Assembly (NCBI GenBank): GCA_035318505.1
Contig: DATHEQ010000484.1
Span: 1 to 14,045, forward strand
DNA: 14,045 nt
Direction: 5' to 3'
From: DASWDH01 sp035318505
GTDB taxonomy: Bacteria > Myxococcota_A > Polyangia > Polyangiales > Polyangiaceae
This document shows positions 6,107 through 13,703 of the stretch, in pieces (position 1 is the first letter of the stretch; each line of letters begins with the position of its first letter). The position numbers were made by a program, and so were the translations under genes. The notes beneath the pieces are model-generated. The model did not search any database. It saw only the letters and a list, made by a program, of their open reading frames with translations, and was not told where the DNA came from.

Positions 6107-7460
6107 GCTCGGGCGAAACGCGGGCGAGGCCCCGCATCACGAGTACAATTTCGACGGCATCGTCGGACCGACGCACAACTACGGCGGCTTGAGCCACGGC
6201 AACGTGGCCAGCATGACCCACGAAGGCAAGGTCGCGAACCCGCGCATGGCAGCGCTCGAGGGGCTGCAGAAGATGCGCTTCGTGCACTCGCTCGGTGTCG
6301 GACAGGGCGTGCTCCCCCCGCACGACCGACCGAGCTTGGGCACGCTGCGCAAGCTCGGCTTCACGGGCCGTGACGAAGAGATCGTCGCCGCGGCCGGCGA
6401 GCACTCCGAGCATCTCGTGCGATTGGTCTCGAGCGCGTCCCCCATGTGGTGCGCCAACGCGGCCACGATCGCGCCGTCGTGCGACACGAGCGATGGCCGA
6501 TTGCACGTCACGCCCGCCAACCTGCACGAGCTTTTTCACCGCGCCATCGAAGCGCAGGTGACCGGCCGCGTCCTGGGGCGGCTCTTCGCTGACGAGCGGC
6601 GATTCGTGGTGCACGAGCCGCTGCCGGGCGCGGGGCATTTTGGCGACGAGGGGGCCGCGAACCACATGCGCTTTTCGGCGCCCGAGGGCGAGGCGGTGCA
6701 CCTCTTCGCCTGGGGTCGATCGAGCTTCGGCGAGGCGGCGGCGGTGCGGCGTTTCCCGGCGCGACAAACGCGTGAAGCGTCGGAGGCGCTGGCGCGACGG
6801 CATTTGCTTTCACCGAGCCGCGTCGTCTTCGCGCAGCAGCATCCGCGGGGGATCGACGCGGGCGCGTTTCACACGGACGTGCTCGGCGTCAGCTGCGGCG
6901 CGTTCCTCATGATGCACGAGATCGCGTTTCTCGACGGGCCCGCCATCACGCAACGGCTGCGCGCGTTGCTCGGAAGTGCGCTGTCCGTCGAAGTCGCGAC
7001 GGAAGACGAGTTTCCGCTGGCTGACGCCGTCACGTCGTACGCTTTCAACTCCGCGCTGGTGACGCTCGACAACGGCGCCATCATGATCCTCGCGCCGGAG
7101 GAGAGCCGCGAAAATCCCCGGGCGCGCGCGTTTCTCGAGCGGGTGCTCGAATCGAACAACCCCGTGAAGCGCGTGGAGTACTTCAATCTGCGCCAATCGA
7201 TGCATAACGGCGGAGGGCCGGCGTGCTTGCGGCTGCGCGTGCAGCTCTCCGAGGCGGAAGTGTCGGCGCTCGGCGCGCGCATGATCTTTTCCGCCGTGCT
7301 CGACGACGAGCTCGTGGGATGGGTGAAGCGTCACTATCGGGACCGGCTTCTGCCCGGTGATCTGCGCGACCCGAAGCTCGCGCGCGAGAGCTTCACCGCG
7401 CTCGACGAGCTGACGGGCATTTTGCAGCTCGGGTCCGTCTACGATTTTCAGAAGACGTAG
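6096..7460 (+). CDS. astB: N-succinylarginine dihydrolase
   Basis: AstB hydrolyses N2-succinylarginine to N2-succinylornithine, two ammonia and CO2, the second step of the arginine succinyltransferase (AST) pathway in the cytoplasm. The 454 residues align end to end with E. coli AstB (about 447). The catalytic triad is present: Glu185 (G-D-E-G-A-A-N-H), His259 (F-H-T-D-V) and Cys377 (N-G-G-G-P-A-C-L-R-L). Segments that hold the succinylarginine in the E. coli structure, as I recall it, are also kept: G-G-L-S-H-G-N-V-A-S (30-39), Asn121 (C-A-N-A-A-T), His148-Arg149, Arg226-region (R-Q-T-R-E-A-S) and Asn371. This favours true AstB over a free-arginine dihydrolase. ATG 6096 overlaps the ROK gene by 11 bases. 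No other ast gene is in the window, so astA, astC, astD and astE would have to be elsewhere. A hairpin follows the stop at once. Confidence 0.95.
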   Translation: MATELGRNAGEAPHHEYNFDGIVGPTHNYGGLSHGNVASMTHEGKVANPRMAALEGLQKMRFVHSLGVGQGVLPPHDRPSLGTLRKLGFTGRDEEIVAAAGEHSEHLVRLVSSASPMWCANAATIAPSCDTSDGRLHVTPANLHELFHRAIEAQVTGRVLGRLFADERRFVVHEPLPGAGHFGDEGAANHMRFSAPEGEAVHLFAWGRSSFGEAAAVRRFPARQTREASEALARRHLLSPSRVVFAQQHPRGIDAGAFHTDVLGVSCGAFLMMHEIAFLDGPAITQRLRALLGSALSVEVATEDEFPLADAVTSYAFNSALVTLDNGAIMILAPEESRENPRARAFLERVLESNNPVKRVEYFNLRQSMHNGGGPACLRLRVQLSEAEVSALGARMIFSAVLDDELVGWVKRHYRDRLLPGDLRDPKLARESFTALDELTGILQLGSVYDFQKT

Positions 7461-7483
7461 CCGTCCGTTACCGAAGCGGACGG
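7461..7483 (+). terminator. Hairpin directly after astB
   Basis: CCGTCCG (7461-7467) pairs with CGGACGG (7477-7483). The stem extends by a G-T wobble and an A-T pair to 9 bp with a 5-base loop (ACCGA). It begins on the base after the astB TAG, a typical terminator or 3'-end stabiliser position. There is no following T-run, so termination may be partial or need Rho. Confidence 0.5.
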
Positions 7484-7678
7484 TCGCGGGCACACGCGTG
7501 CGGGCGTGGTGGATAGGTACCCACCTCGGCGCACGCGAGCGCGTGCTCGCCTGTCGCAACATTCTGCGTCGGACGTTTTGTGCACGAATTAGGCGCAATT
7601 TCCATGAAGAATCCAGACGAAGACCTCGGACAAAGGTCTGGCGCTGCAAGGAGTGCGTGACAGAGTGCCTGGATAGGA
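7484..7678 (+). promoter_or_regulatory. Structured leader upstream of ftsH
   Basis: This 195-base stretch holds several inverted repeats. GGTGG (7508-7512) pairs with CCACC (7521-7525). GCACGC (7531-7536) pairs with GCGTGC (7541-7546) across a GAGC loop. AGACCT (7621-7626) pairs perfectly with AGGTCT (7634-7639) across 7 bases. CCAGAC (7613-7618) could instead pair with GTCTGG (7636-7641), an exclusive alternative. An AAGGAG at 7648-7653 is the strongest Shine-Dalgarno match, but is 25 bases before the ftsH ATG. An A/T-richer patch (about 7556-7612) may hold the promoter; no clear -35/-10 pair was found. A tiny frame, ATG 7604 to TGA 7658-7660 (18 codons), lacks a ribosome-binding site. Confidence 0.4.
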
Positions 7679-9514
7679 ATGGAACCTTCGACCCACCCGA
7701 GCCAGAGCCCTCCCGCCCAACCCGTTCGTAAGACGAGCACGCCATCGCGCCTGCGATGGCTCCTCGCCCTGGCCGCACTGATGGCGGTGATCGGCGCAGG
7801 GTGGTCCATCAAGCGGGCCATCACGCCGCCCGTGCACGCAGAGAGCATCGGTTACACCGAGCTCGTGACGCGCAGTGTGGCGGGAGAAGTGACCAAGGCG
7901 GAGATCGACGGCGAACGCATCCTGCTCCAGCTGAAGAACGGAGGCACCGCGACCGCCGTCATCGCCAATGCACACTCGCAGCACGCGATCGTGACCATGC
8001 TCGCCGACCGCGGCGTCGACGTTGCTTTTCAGCCGCGCGACGTACCGGGCGAACGCGCGCTCGGCGCGGTGGCGCCTCTCGTCGTGCTCTTGTCGTTCAT
8101 GACCGGCGCCGCCATCATGTACCGTCGGCGACGGCTTTCGCACGTGCGTCACGTGCAGCCCGTCGATCCTTCGACCGCGGTCTCGTTCGGCGACGTCGCG
8201 GGTGTCGACGAGGCCAAGCAAGGGCTGCAAGAGACCATCGAGTTTCTCCGTGATCCGGTGCGATTTGGTCGACTCGGTGGACGGGCGCCGCGTGGCATCC
8301 TTTTGTCGGGTCCGCCGGGCACGGGCAAGACGCTGCTCGCGCGTGCTGCCGCCAACGAAGCGCGTGTGCCGTTCCTCTGCGCGGGCGGTTCGAGCTTTCA
8401 AGAGATGTTCGCAGGCGTCGGTGCCGCGCGCGTGCGCACCCTGTTCGCCGAGGCGCGCAAGGTGTCGCCGTGTGTCATCTTCATCGACGAGATCGACGCG
8501 CTCGGCAAGCGGCGCGGGCGCTCCGACGATTCCGCGTCGGCGGACGCCGACCAGATGCTGAACCAGCTGCTCATCGAGATGGACGGGTTCGATCAGAACG
8601 TCGGCATCGTCGTTTTGGCGTCAACCAATCGCCCCGATGTGCTCGATTCGGCGCTGCTCCGCCCGGGCCGCTTCGATCGCCAGATCTCGGTCTCTCATCC
8701 CGACGCCCGTGGGCGCGAGCAGATCCTCTGCATCCACGCGCGCAAGATCACCTTGTCGCCCAGTGTCGACCTGACGAGCATCGCTCGCGTGACGGCCGGA
8801 TACACCGGCGCCGATCTCGCGCGTTTGCTCAACGAGGCGGCTATCTTGGCGACGCGCGACGGCTCCGACGCCGTCGGCGATTCGCACATCGAGCTCGCGC
8901 GTGACCGCGTCACCATGGGGGACGAGCGCCGCACACTCGTCATGGAGCAAGACGAGCGCTATGCGACCGCGGTGCACGAAGCGGGGCACGTCGCGGTCGG
9001 CATGGCGTGCCCGAACGGCGATCCCATCCACAAGGTGTCGATCCTGCCGCGCGGTCGCGCCCTCGGCGTCACCCAATCCATCCCCGAGCGCGATCGACTG
9101 ATGTACCGGCGCGAGGACCTCGAGGATCGCATGGCCATGCTTCTCGGCGGTCGCGCCGCCGAACAGGTCATTCTCGGCACGATGACCGCCGGCGCTTCGG
9201 ACGACATCGAACGCGCGGTCGGTCTGGCACGGCGCATGGTCGGCGAGATGGGAATGAGCTCCCTCGGGCCCGTTCACCTCGGCGATGACCCCTCCCAGCG
9301 GAGCGCCGCGACGCTCGATCGCATCGAGAGGGTGGCAAGTCGACTCGTGCGTCGCCAGCTGCGGCGCGCCTGCGAAATCGTAAGTGAGCGCCGCTCCTCG
9401 ATCGAGCGGCTCGTCGCCGAGCTCCTCGAGCGTGACACACTCGGGGCGTCGGAGATCCGCGCCTGCTTCGCGCTGGCGGCGGAACCGCCGCGGACCGAAG
9501 CCAAGACGGGCTGA
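7679..9514 (+). CDS. ftsH: ATP-dependent zinc metalloprotease FtsH
   Basis: FtsH extracts and degrades membrane and unstable cytoplasmic proteins as a hexamer in the inner membrane. The 611-residue protein has a short basic N-terminus, membrane segment 1 (about 25-43), a small periplasmic domain (about 45-128), membrane segment 2 (about 129-147), an AAA+ domain and an M41 protease domain. Visible motifs are Walker A G-P-P-G-T-G-K-T (211-218), pore loop M-F-A-G-V-G (243-248), Walker B I-F-I-D-E-I-D (267-273), arginine fingers in L-L-R-P-G-R-F-D-R (Arg328, Arg331), zinc site H-E-A-G-H (433-437) and third ligand Asp509 in G-A-S-D-D-I-E-R-A, where the usual Asn before it is Asp. E. coli FtsH has 644 residues; the difference is mainly a shorter tail. 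ATG 7679 has only a weak GGA before it; no upstream in-frame start exists past a TGA at 7658. It converges on the kinase gene with a 9-base gap. Confidence 0.96.
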   Translation: MEPSTHPSQSPPAQPVRKTSTPSRLRWLLALAALMAVIGAGWSIKRAITPPVHAESIGYTELVTRSVAGEVTKAEIDGERILLQLKNGGTATAVIANAHSQHAIVTMLADRGVDVAFQPRDVPGERALGAVAPLVVLLSFMTGAAIMYRRRRLSHVRHVQPVDPSTAVSFGDVAGVDEAKQGLQETIEFLRDPVRFGRLGGRAPRGILLSGPPGTGKTLLARAAANEARVPFLCAGGSSFQEMFAGVGAARVRTLFAEARKVSPCVIFIDEIDALGKRRGRSDDSASADADQMLNQLLIEMDGFDQNVGIVVLASTNRPDVLDSALLRPGRFDRQISVSHPDARGREQILCIHARKITLSPSVDLTSIARVTAGYTGADLARLLNEAAILATRDGSDAVGDSHIELARDRVTMGDERRTLVMEQDERYATAVHEAGHVAVGMACPNGDPIHKVSILPRGRALGVTQSIPERDRLMYRREDLEDRMAMLLGGRAAEQVILGTMTAGASDDIERAVGLARRMVGEMGMSSLGPVHLGDDPSQRSAATLDRIERVASRLVRRQLRRACEIVSERRSSIERLVAELLERDTLGASEIRACFALAAEPPRTEAKTG

Positions 9515-9531
9515 ACGCCGCCGTCAGGCGT
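9515..9531. terminator. Small inverted repeat between convergent ftsH and kinase genes
   Basis: ACGCC (9515-9519) pairs with GGCGT (9527-9531) across a 7-base loop and spans the 9-base gap plus the kinase stop codon. A hairpin here would form in both transcripts. The stem is short and there is no T-run on either side, so a bidirectional terminator role is only a suggestion. Confidence 0.22.
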
Positions 9532-12500
9532 CGTGCTGGTCGGCGGCCTTCTGCTCTTTGGCGGGCGTTTCGCGGCCTGCCGCGTCGCGTTTGCGTCCAC
9601 CGAGGTCGCTCCGCCAATCGTCGATGATCTTGCGCCCCACCTTGGGCCAGCGCAGCTCGGAAAGGCGCGCCAAGAGTTGACGCGTGTGGTCGCCTGAGCA
9701 ACCCGGATCGCGAAAGCACCGCCGCGCCGCCTCGAGATCGCTGGTCGCCTCCTCGCCGCGCCCTTCGCTGAAGGCGAGCCAGCTCTTGGAGAGCAGCAGG
9801 TGCTGGCGCGTCTCGGCCTCGGCGAGCCCCACGCTCTCGCAAGCGCGGATCAAGTCGGCTGCGACCGGTTTATTGGCGGCGAGCGCCACTTGTGCGAGCA
9901 CGAGCGAAGCTTCGACGTGACCGCGCGGTTCGCCCATTTCGGCGTAGAGCGAGGACGCCGAGAGAGCGTGATCGCGCGAGCGGCGCAGATCGGACGTGTC
10001 GAGCGCGATCAACGCGAGAAGACGTTCGCACGCCGCTTCGCCGCGCGGGTTCTTCAGCTCCTGCATCATAGCGAGCGCCCGCTCGGCGCGTGTCTCGGCG
10101 AGGCTCATCGAATCGCTGCGGTGCGCAAGGTGCCCGAGAGCGATCTCGCACTCGGCTAGCCCGAGCCGGTAACCGACCCTCTCGAGCTCGGTGGCGGCCT
10201 GATCGAGGAGGTTGCGTGCGCGCGAGAGACGCCCCTGCGCGAGGTAGCTGAGGCCGAGGAGAAGCAAGCAGCGGCCGTGACCGATGAGCGGATCGGGCAA
10301 ATCGCCGAAGTGGCGCGCAGCGCGCTCGAGCCAGGTGCTGGCCGAACCGTGATCGCCCAGGTAATGATCGATCTCGCCGATGACGAGCTCGCATTCCGCG
10401 ATGCCGGCGTCGTCGGCGAGCAGATCGAATTTCTGCAGCGCCTCCTGCACGTGGTCGCGTCCGACGGCGATGGATTGCGCTGCCATGATGTGCCCGAGCA
10501 GCCGCAAGCAATGCGCCTCGTTGCGCAGGTCGCCCATGGCGGCAAAGGTTCGGCGTGCGGTCTCCGCAAGCTCGCGCGCTTCGGCGAATCTTCCCACGTG
10601 GCGCAGCGCTTCGGCGCGCCATCTCGCGTACGCGGCTTTGGCTGGTCCCGCCACGAGCCCCTCGAGACGGCTCAAGTCGTTGAGCGTCGCGCCCACGTCG
10701 CGCACGCGACGCCAATTGCTCTCGACGAACTCGAGCACGTGCTCGGCGACAGCCGCTTCGTCGCCGGCGCGGAGCAGGTTCGTGATGCGATGGCTTACGA
10801 CGCGGCGCGTACCAGCGGCGGGGTGCAACGCCAGCGCATCGGCGGCGCTGCGGAAAACGCGTTTGGCGTCGGGTCGCTCGAGCTGGCATGAGAGCAGATG
10901 CTCGTGCAAAAGCGCGTGCGGCCACCGCAGATGACCCGGTCCGGCCGGAATCAAAATTTGCGCGCGGTGAATGGCTTCGATCGCGGACCCCACCGGGAAT
11001 CCAAGCGACTCGAGCAGCGCGCGCAAGCACACGACGGGAATGTCGCCGCCGAGCGCCGACGCGGCGTGCGCGGCTTGCCGCAGATCGGGTGGAATCGCCA
11101 AAATGCGCTCGTCCCAAAGCTCGGCCGTCGACCCCGGCTGCTCGCCGAGGAACTCGGACGGCACGTAATACATGCCGTCCACCATGCGCAGGTGCTCGTT
11201 CAGCGCCCACGCATGTAGAAGCTGCAAGGCGTAGAGGGGATTGCCGCGGCTACGTGTCGTCGCGCGCTCGACCGCGGCGGGCTCGAGAGGCAGCGAGGAA
11301 AGGAGCAGCTGCTCGGTATCTGCGGGGCTGAGCGGACGCAGCTCGATCACCTTGCCGCCGTAGAGGTGGCGTAGCGTTTCGAGACGGCTGAGCGCTTCGG
11401 AATCGACGGCGACCGCTTCGCTGCGCGCGGTGGCGAGAAGCAATACCCGAACGTTGGGCAGCGCATCGTGCAGCTTGGCAAGGACTTCGAACGTGCGTTC
11501 TGAACCGAGATGCAGGTCGTCGAGCCAAAGCAAAATGGAGCGCGTACGCCCGATGAGCTCGAGGATCCGGAGGATCGTCTGGTACCGAACCGCGGGCGAG
11601 TCGAAGAAGAAGCGCTTTCCCGTCGGACCGAGGGGCACCGTGTCGCCGGGCGGCGTCGGTCGAAGCCACTCGGCGGCGGCCGCGACGAAAGTCTTTCCGT
11701 CGTCGTCGTTGTCGGCGATCTCCCAGCAGTTGAGCAGCGTTTTTTCGACGAGGTTGCGGTCAGCCCCTTCCAGCCCGAAATGAGAGTTGACGGCACCGAC
11801 GATACCGTCGAGCGGTGCGGGGATGCGCCGGTAGCGCGCGCGCAGCGGAACCATGAGCGCCCGCTCGTGCACCTGTTCGCATAGCCACTCCGCCAGCCGG
11901 CTCTTGCCGACACCGGCTTCCCCATAGAGAAGGACGAGCTTCTGTCCTTTGAAGTCGGGATCGGCGATGTCACGCACGATGCTTTCGAGGTCGGCGCGCT
12001 CCTCGTTGCGCGCTACCAGCGGGCTCGGTCGCAGGCCGAGCAATCCCACGGCCGTATCCGAGCACGACGCTTCTTCCGCCGCTGTCCCTTCATCGACCAC
12101 GCTCGGACTCTCGAACCGCTCCGTGTCCGGCGCCCGCACTTCTTCGATCGACGTGATCTCCTCGAGGACTGCGTCCGGCGTGTCCGGCTGAGGGTCGAAT
12201 TTGAAAAGCCAAGTCTCGGTAGCGACGCGCGGGGCCAGCCGCGCCCAGGCGCGGCGCGCATCACCCGCGTACTCGAAACGCTGCCACGGGCGTTTGGCCA
12301 TCAGCGTGCGCACGAACGCTTTGATCTCGGGCGGCGCGTTGGCGGGAGGGACGAAGTCGGGCAGCGGCTTGTTTTTGTGCCCTTCCAGAATCTCGTCGAT
12401 CGTGCCCGAGTAGGGCTCGCGGCCCGAGAGCAAGTGATAGAGGATGCTCCCGATCGCGTAGAGATCGGTGGGCGGCCCGTAGTGCGGCGCGGCGCGGCGG

Positions 12501-13126
12501 ATCTGCTCCGGGGCCATCCACCCCGGCGTGCCGGCGCCGGCACGCACCAAACGCGGTGCGCCTTTTTGCCGGTTCAGCCGAACGTCCACCGTCTCACGCA
12601 CGAGCGACGCGAGGCCGAGATCGAGGATGTAGACACTCGGCAGACTGCTCGAGCCATTGAAGTCGAGCATCAGGTTCGTCGGCTTGAGATCGCCGTGGAT
12701 CACGCCGCGGGCGTGCGCGTGCGCGAGGCCGGCCAGGATCTGATCGACCATCGAGTGAAGGACCGTGTACGGCCACGGCCACGGAATGGCGCGCGTCTCG
12801 AGCCAGGACAGCAGCGAACGGCCTGGCGCCACGCTCATCACGAGAAAAGGCGAAGAGTCCGACAAAATCCCGAAGTCGCGCGCCTTCACGACGGCGGGGT
12901 GATCGAGCGACGCCATGCAGCGCGCTTCTTGCTGAAACCACCAGCGCTCTTCGGGGTCGATGTCCGCGTCGCTTCGATGCAGGCGCTTCAGAGCGACTGG
13001 TTCGTCGCCGCAAGTATCGCGGCAGAGGTACACGATCCCCATACCGCCCCGCCCGAGCTCCCGTCGGACCTCGTAACGACCGGCGAGTAACGTGCCGGGC
13101 GCAATGGGAGGTAGGGATTCGGTCAT
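9524..13126 (-). CDS. Ser/Thr protein kinase fused to ATPase and TPR repeats
   Basis: The 1200-residue protein joins a Hanks-type kinase (about 18-290), a hydrophilic acidic linker (about 305-365), an AAA/STAND-type ATPase (about 368-640), a helical region and at least six TPR-like repeats (about 830-1150), plus a charged tail. Kinase motifs: G-R-G-G-M-G (25-30), Lys47 (V-A-L-K), Glu67, catalytic loop H-G-D-L-K-P-T-N (144-151), metal-binding Asp169 in D-L-G, and G-T-P-G-W-M-A-P-E-Q (199-208). The loop has Gly145 where most kinases have Arg (non-RD), and DLG replaces DFG; all catalytic residues remain, so activity is expected. The ATPase has G-E-A-G-V-G-K-S (402-409) and L-W-L-D-D-L-H (533-539). 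There is no membrane segment. Architecture resembles PknK-type kinases common in myxobacteria. It is divergent from clpS-clpA and convergent with ftsH. Substrates are unknown. Confidence 0.95.
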   Translation of the reverse strand: MTESLPPIAPGTLLAGRYEVRRELGRGGMGIVYLCRDTCGDEPVALKRLHRSDADIDPEERWWFQQEARCMASLDHPAVVKARDFGILSDSSPFLVMSVAPGRSLLSWLETRAIPWPWPYTVLHSMVDQILAGLAHAHARGVIHGDLKPTNLMLDFNGSSSLPSVYILDLGLASLVRETVDVRLNRQKGAPRLVRAGAGTPGWMAPEQIRRAAPHYGPPTDLYAIGSILYHLLSGREPYSGTIDEILEGHKNKPLPDFVPPANAPPEIKAFVRTLMAKRPWQRFEYAGDARRAWARLAPRVATETWLFKFDPQPDTPDAVLEEITSIEEVRAPDTERFESPSVVDEGTAAEEASCSDTAVGLLGLRPSPLVARNEERADLESIVRDIADPDFKGQKLVLLYGEAGVGKSRLAEWLCEQVHERALMVPLRARYRRIPAPLDGIVGAVNSHFGLEGADRNLVEKTLLNCWEIADNDDDGKTFVAAAAEWLRPTPPGDTVPLGPTGKRFFFDSPAVRYQTILRILELIGRTRSILLWLDDLHLGSERTFEVLAKLHDALPNVRVLLLATARSEAVAVDSEALSRLETLRHLYGGKVIELRPLSPADTEQLLLSSLPLEPAAVERATTRSRGNPLYALQLLHAWALNEHLRMVDGMYYVPSEFLGEQPGSTAELWDERILAIPPDLRQAAHAASALGGDIPVVCLRALLESLGFPVGSAIEAIHRAQILIPAGPGHLRWPHALLHEHLLSCQLERPDAKRVFRSAADALALHPAAGTRRVVSHRITNLLRAGDEAAVAEHVLEFVESNWRRVRDVGATLNDLSRLEGLVAGPAKAAYARWRAEALRHVGRFAEARELAETARRTFAAMGDLRNEAHCLRLLGHIMAAQSIAVGRDHVQEALQKFDLLADDAGIAECELVIGEIDHYLGDHGSASTWLERAARHFGDLPDPLIGHGRCLLLLGLSYLAQGRLSRARNLLDQAATELERVGYRLGLAECEIALGHLAHRSDSMSLAETRAERALAMMQELKNPRGEAACERLLALIALDTSDLRRSRDHALSASSLYAEMGEPRGHVEASLVLAQVALAANKPVAADLIRACESVGLAEAETRQHLLLSKSWLAFSEGRGEEATSDLEAARRCFRDPGCSGDHTRQLLARLSELRWPKVGRKIIDDWRSDLGGRKRDAAGRETPAKEQKAADQHDA

Positions 13127-13149
13127 GGGCCGCGAGTGTAGCGCCGCCT

Positions 13150-13165
13150 AGGTTTCTGCAAACCT
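13150..13165. promoter_or_regulatory. Inverted repeat (possible operator) upstream of the kinase
   Basis: AGGTTT (13150-13155) and AAACCT (13160-13165) form a perfect 6-base inverted repeat around CTGC, 24 bases before the kinase ATG. It has the size of a dimeric repressor site, or of a small hairpin in the kinase leader. No matching regulator is known in the window. Confidence 0.35.
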
Positions 13166-13192
13166 TCTTTGCCCATAGTCGGCTTTTTGTCA

Positions 13193-13215
13193 GTCGGGAT
13201 AGCTGCCGTCCCGAC
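13193..13215. promoter_or_regulatory. Inverted repeat in the kinase-clpS intergenic region
   Basis: GTCGGGA (13193-13199) and TCCCGAC (13209-13215) form a perfect 7-base inverted repeat with a 9-base spacer, so the half-site centres are about 16 bases apart (near one and a half DNA turns). It is preceded by CTTTTTGT. A DNA-binding site for a dimer or a structured RNA leader are both possible. A third, shorter hairpin, GCCCC (13323-13327) with GGGGC (13332-13336), lies nearer clpS. Confidence 0.38.
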
Positions 13216-13378
13216 ACCCCCTGAGGACGAACAACGTCGCAGCCCGGTCGCCCGCGCGCCCACAAATCGACGCCCGGACAGGCGCCTAGCCGTGATCCCA
13301 TTGACCAATTCGTCGGTCCGGCGCCCCCGCCGGGGCTGGTGTCCGGCTCTTGCCTTGCTAGTCTTGACGCGCCGATCC

Positions 13379-13693
13379 ATGGCAGACCCCCAAAAAACTC
13401 CCGACCGACAGGGGGACCTGGCCACGGTCCCCAGACTGAAGAAAGCGCCCCGATACATGGTGGTCTTTCATAACGATGATTACACAACGAAGGATTTCGT
13501 CGTTCACGTTTTGATGAAGTTTTTCAAGCTTTCGGTCACCGAGGCAACGCACATCATGCTGAGCGTGCATCATAAAGGCTTCGGTGTTGCAGGTGTTTTC
13601 ACGCGAGACATTGCCGAAACCAAAGCCCTCCAAGTCTGTGAGTATGCAAAGAAACACATGATGCCTCTCAAAGTGACAGCCGAGCCGGAGTGA
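13379..13693 (+). CDS. clpS: ATP-dependent Clp protease adaptor ClpS
   Basis: ClpS binds proteins bearing N-end-rule destabilising residues (Phe, Tyr, Trp, Leu) and hands them to ClpAP. The 104-residue protein starts at ATG 13379, which gives the normal family length; the frame is open further upstream but that part is not ClpS-like. Residues 1-24 form the flexible N-terminal tail. The core begins V-V-F-H-N-D-D-Y-T-T (28-37), with Asn32-Asp33 matching the degron-binding Asn34-Asp35 of E. coli, and has His64 in S-V-H-H-K-G matching His66. V-F-T-R-D-I-A-E-T-K (73-82) is the usual second signature. No clear ribosome-binding site is seen. In a 56-codon stretch only about 6 in 10 third positions are G/C, clearly lower than in the neighbours. 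clpA follows after 10 bases, so the two form an operon. Confidence 0.96.
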   Translation: MADPQKTPDRQGDLATVPRLKKAPRYMVVFHNDDYTTKDFVVHVLMKFFKLSVTEATHIMLSVHHKGFGVAGVFTRDIAETKALQVCEYAKKHMMPLKVTAEPE

Positions 13694-13703
13694 GAGCGTG
13701 CCC

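Noticed and set aside
9870..11210. Minus-strand open frame of 446 residues inside the kinase gene
   Set aside because: Arg/Ala-rich shadow in another frame of the TPR region; no recognisable domain.
13169..13378. Upstream extension of clpS
   Set aside because: Would add about 70 Pro/Arg-rich residues not found in ClpS; ATG 13379 gives the normal length.
12594..13487. Minus-strand frame spanning the kinase start and clpS
   Set aside because: Overlaps the N-terminal kinase domain in the wrong frame and runs antisense through clpS; low-complexity Arg-rich product.
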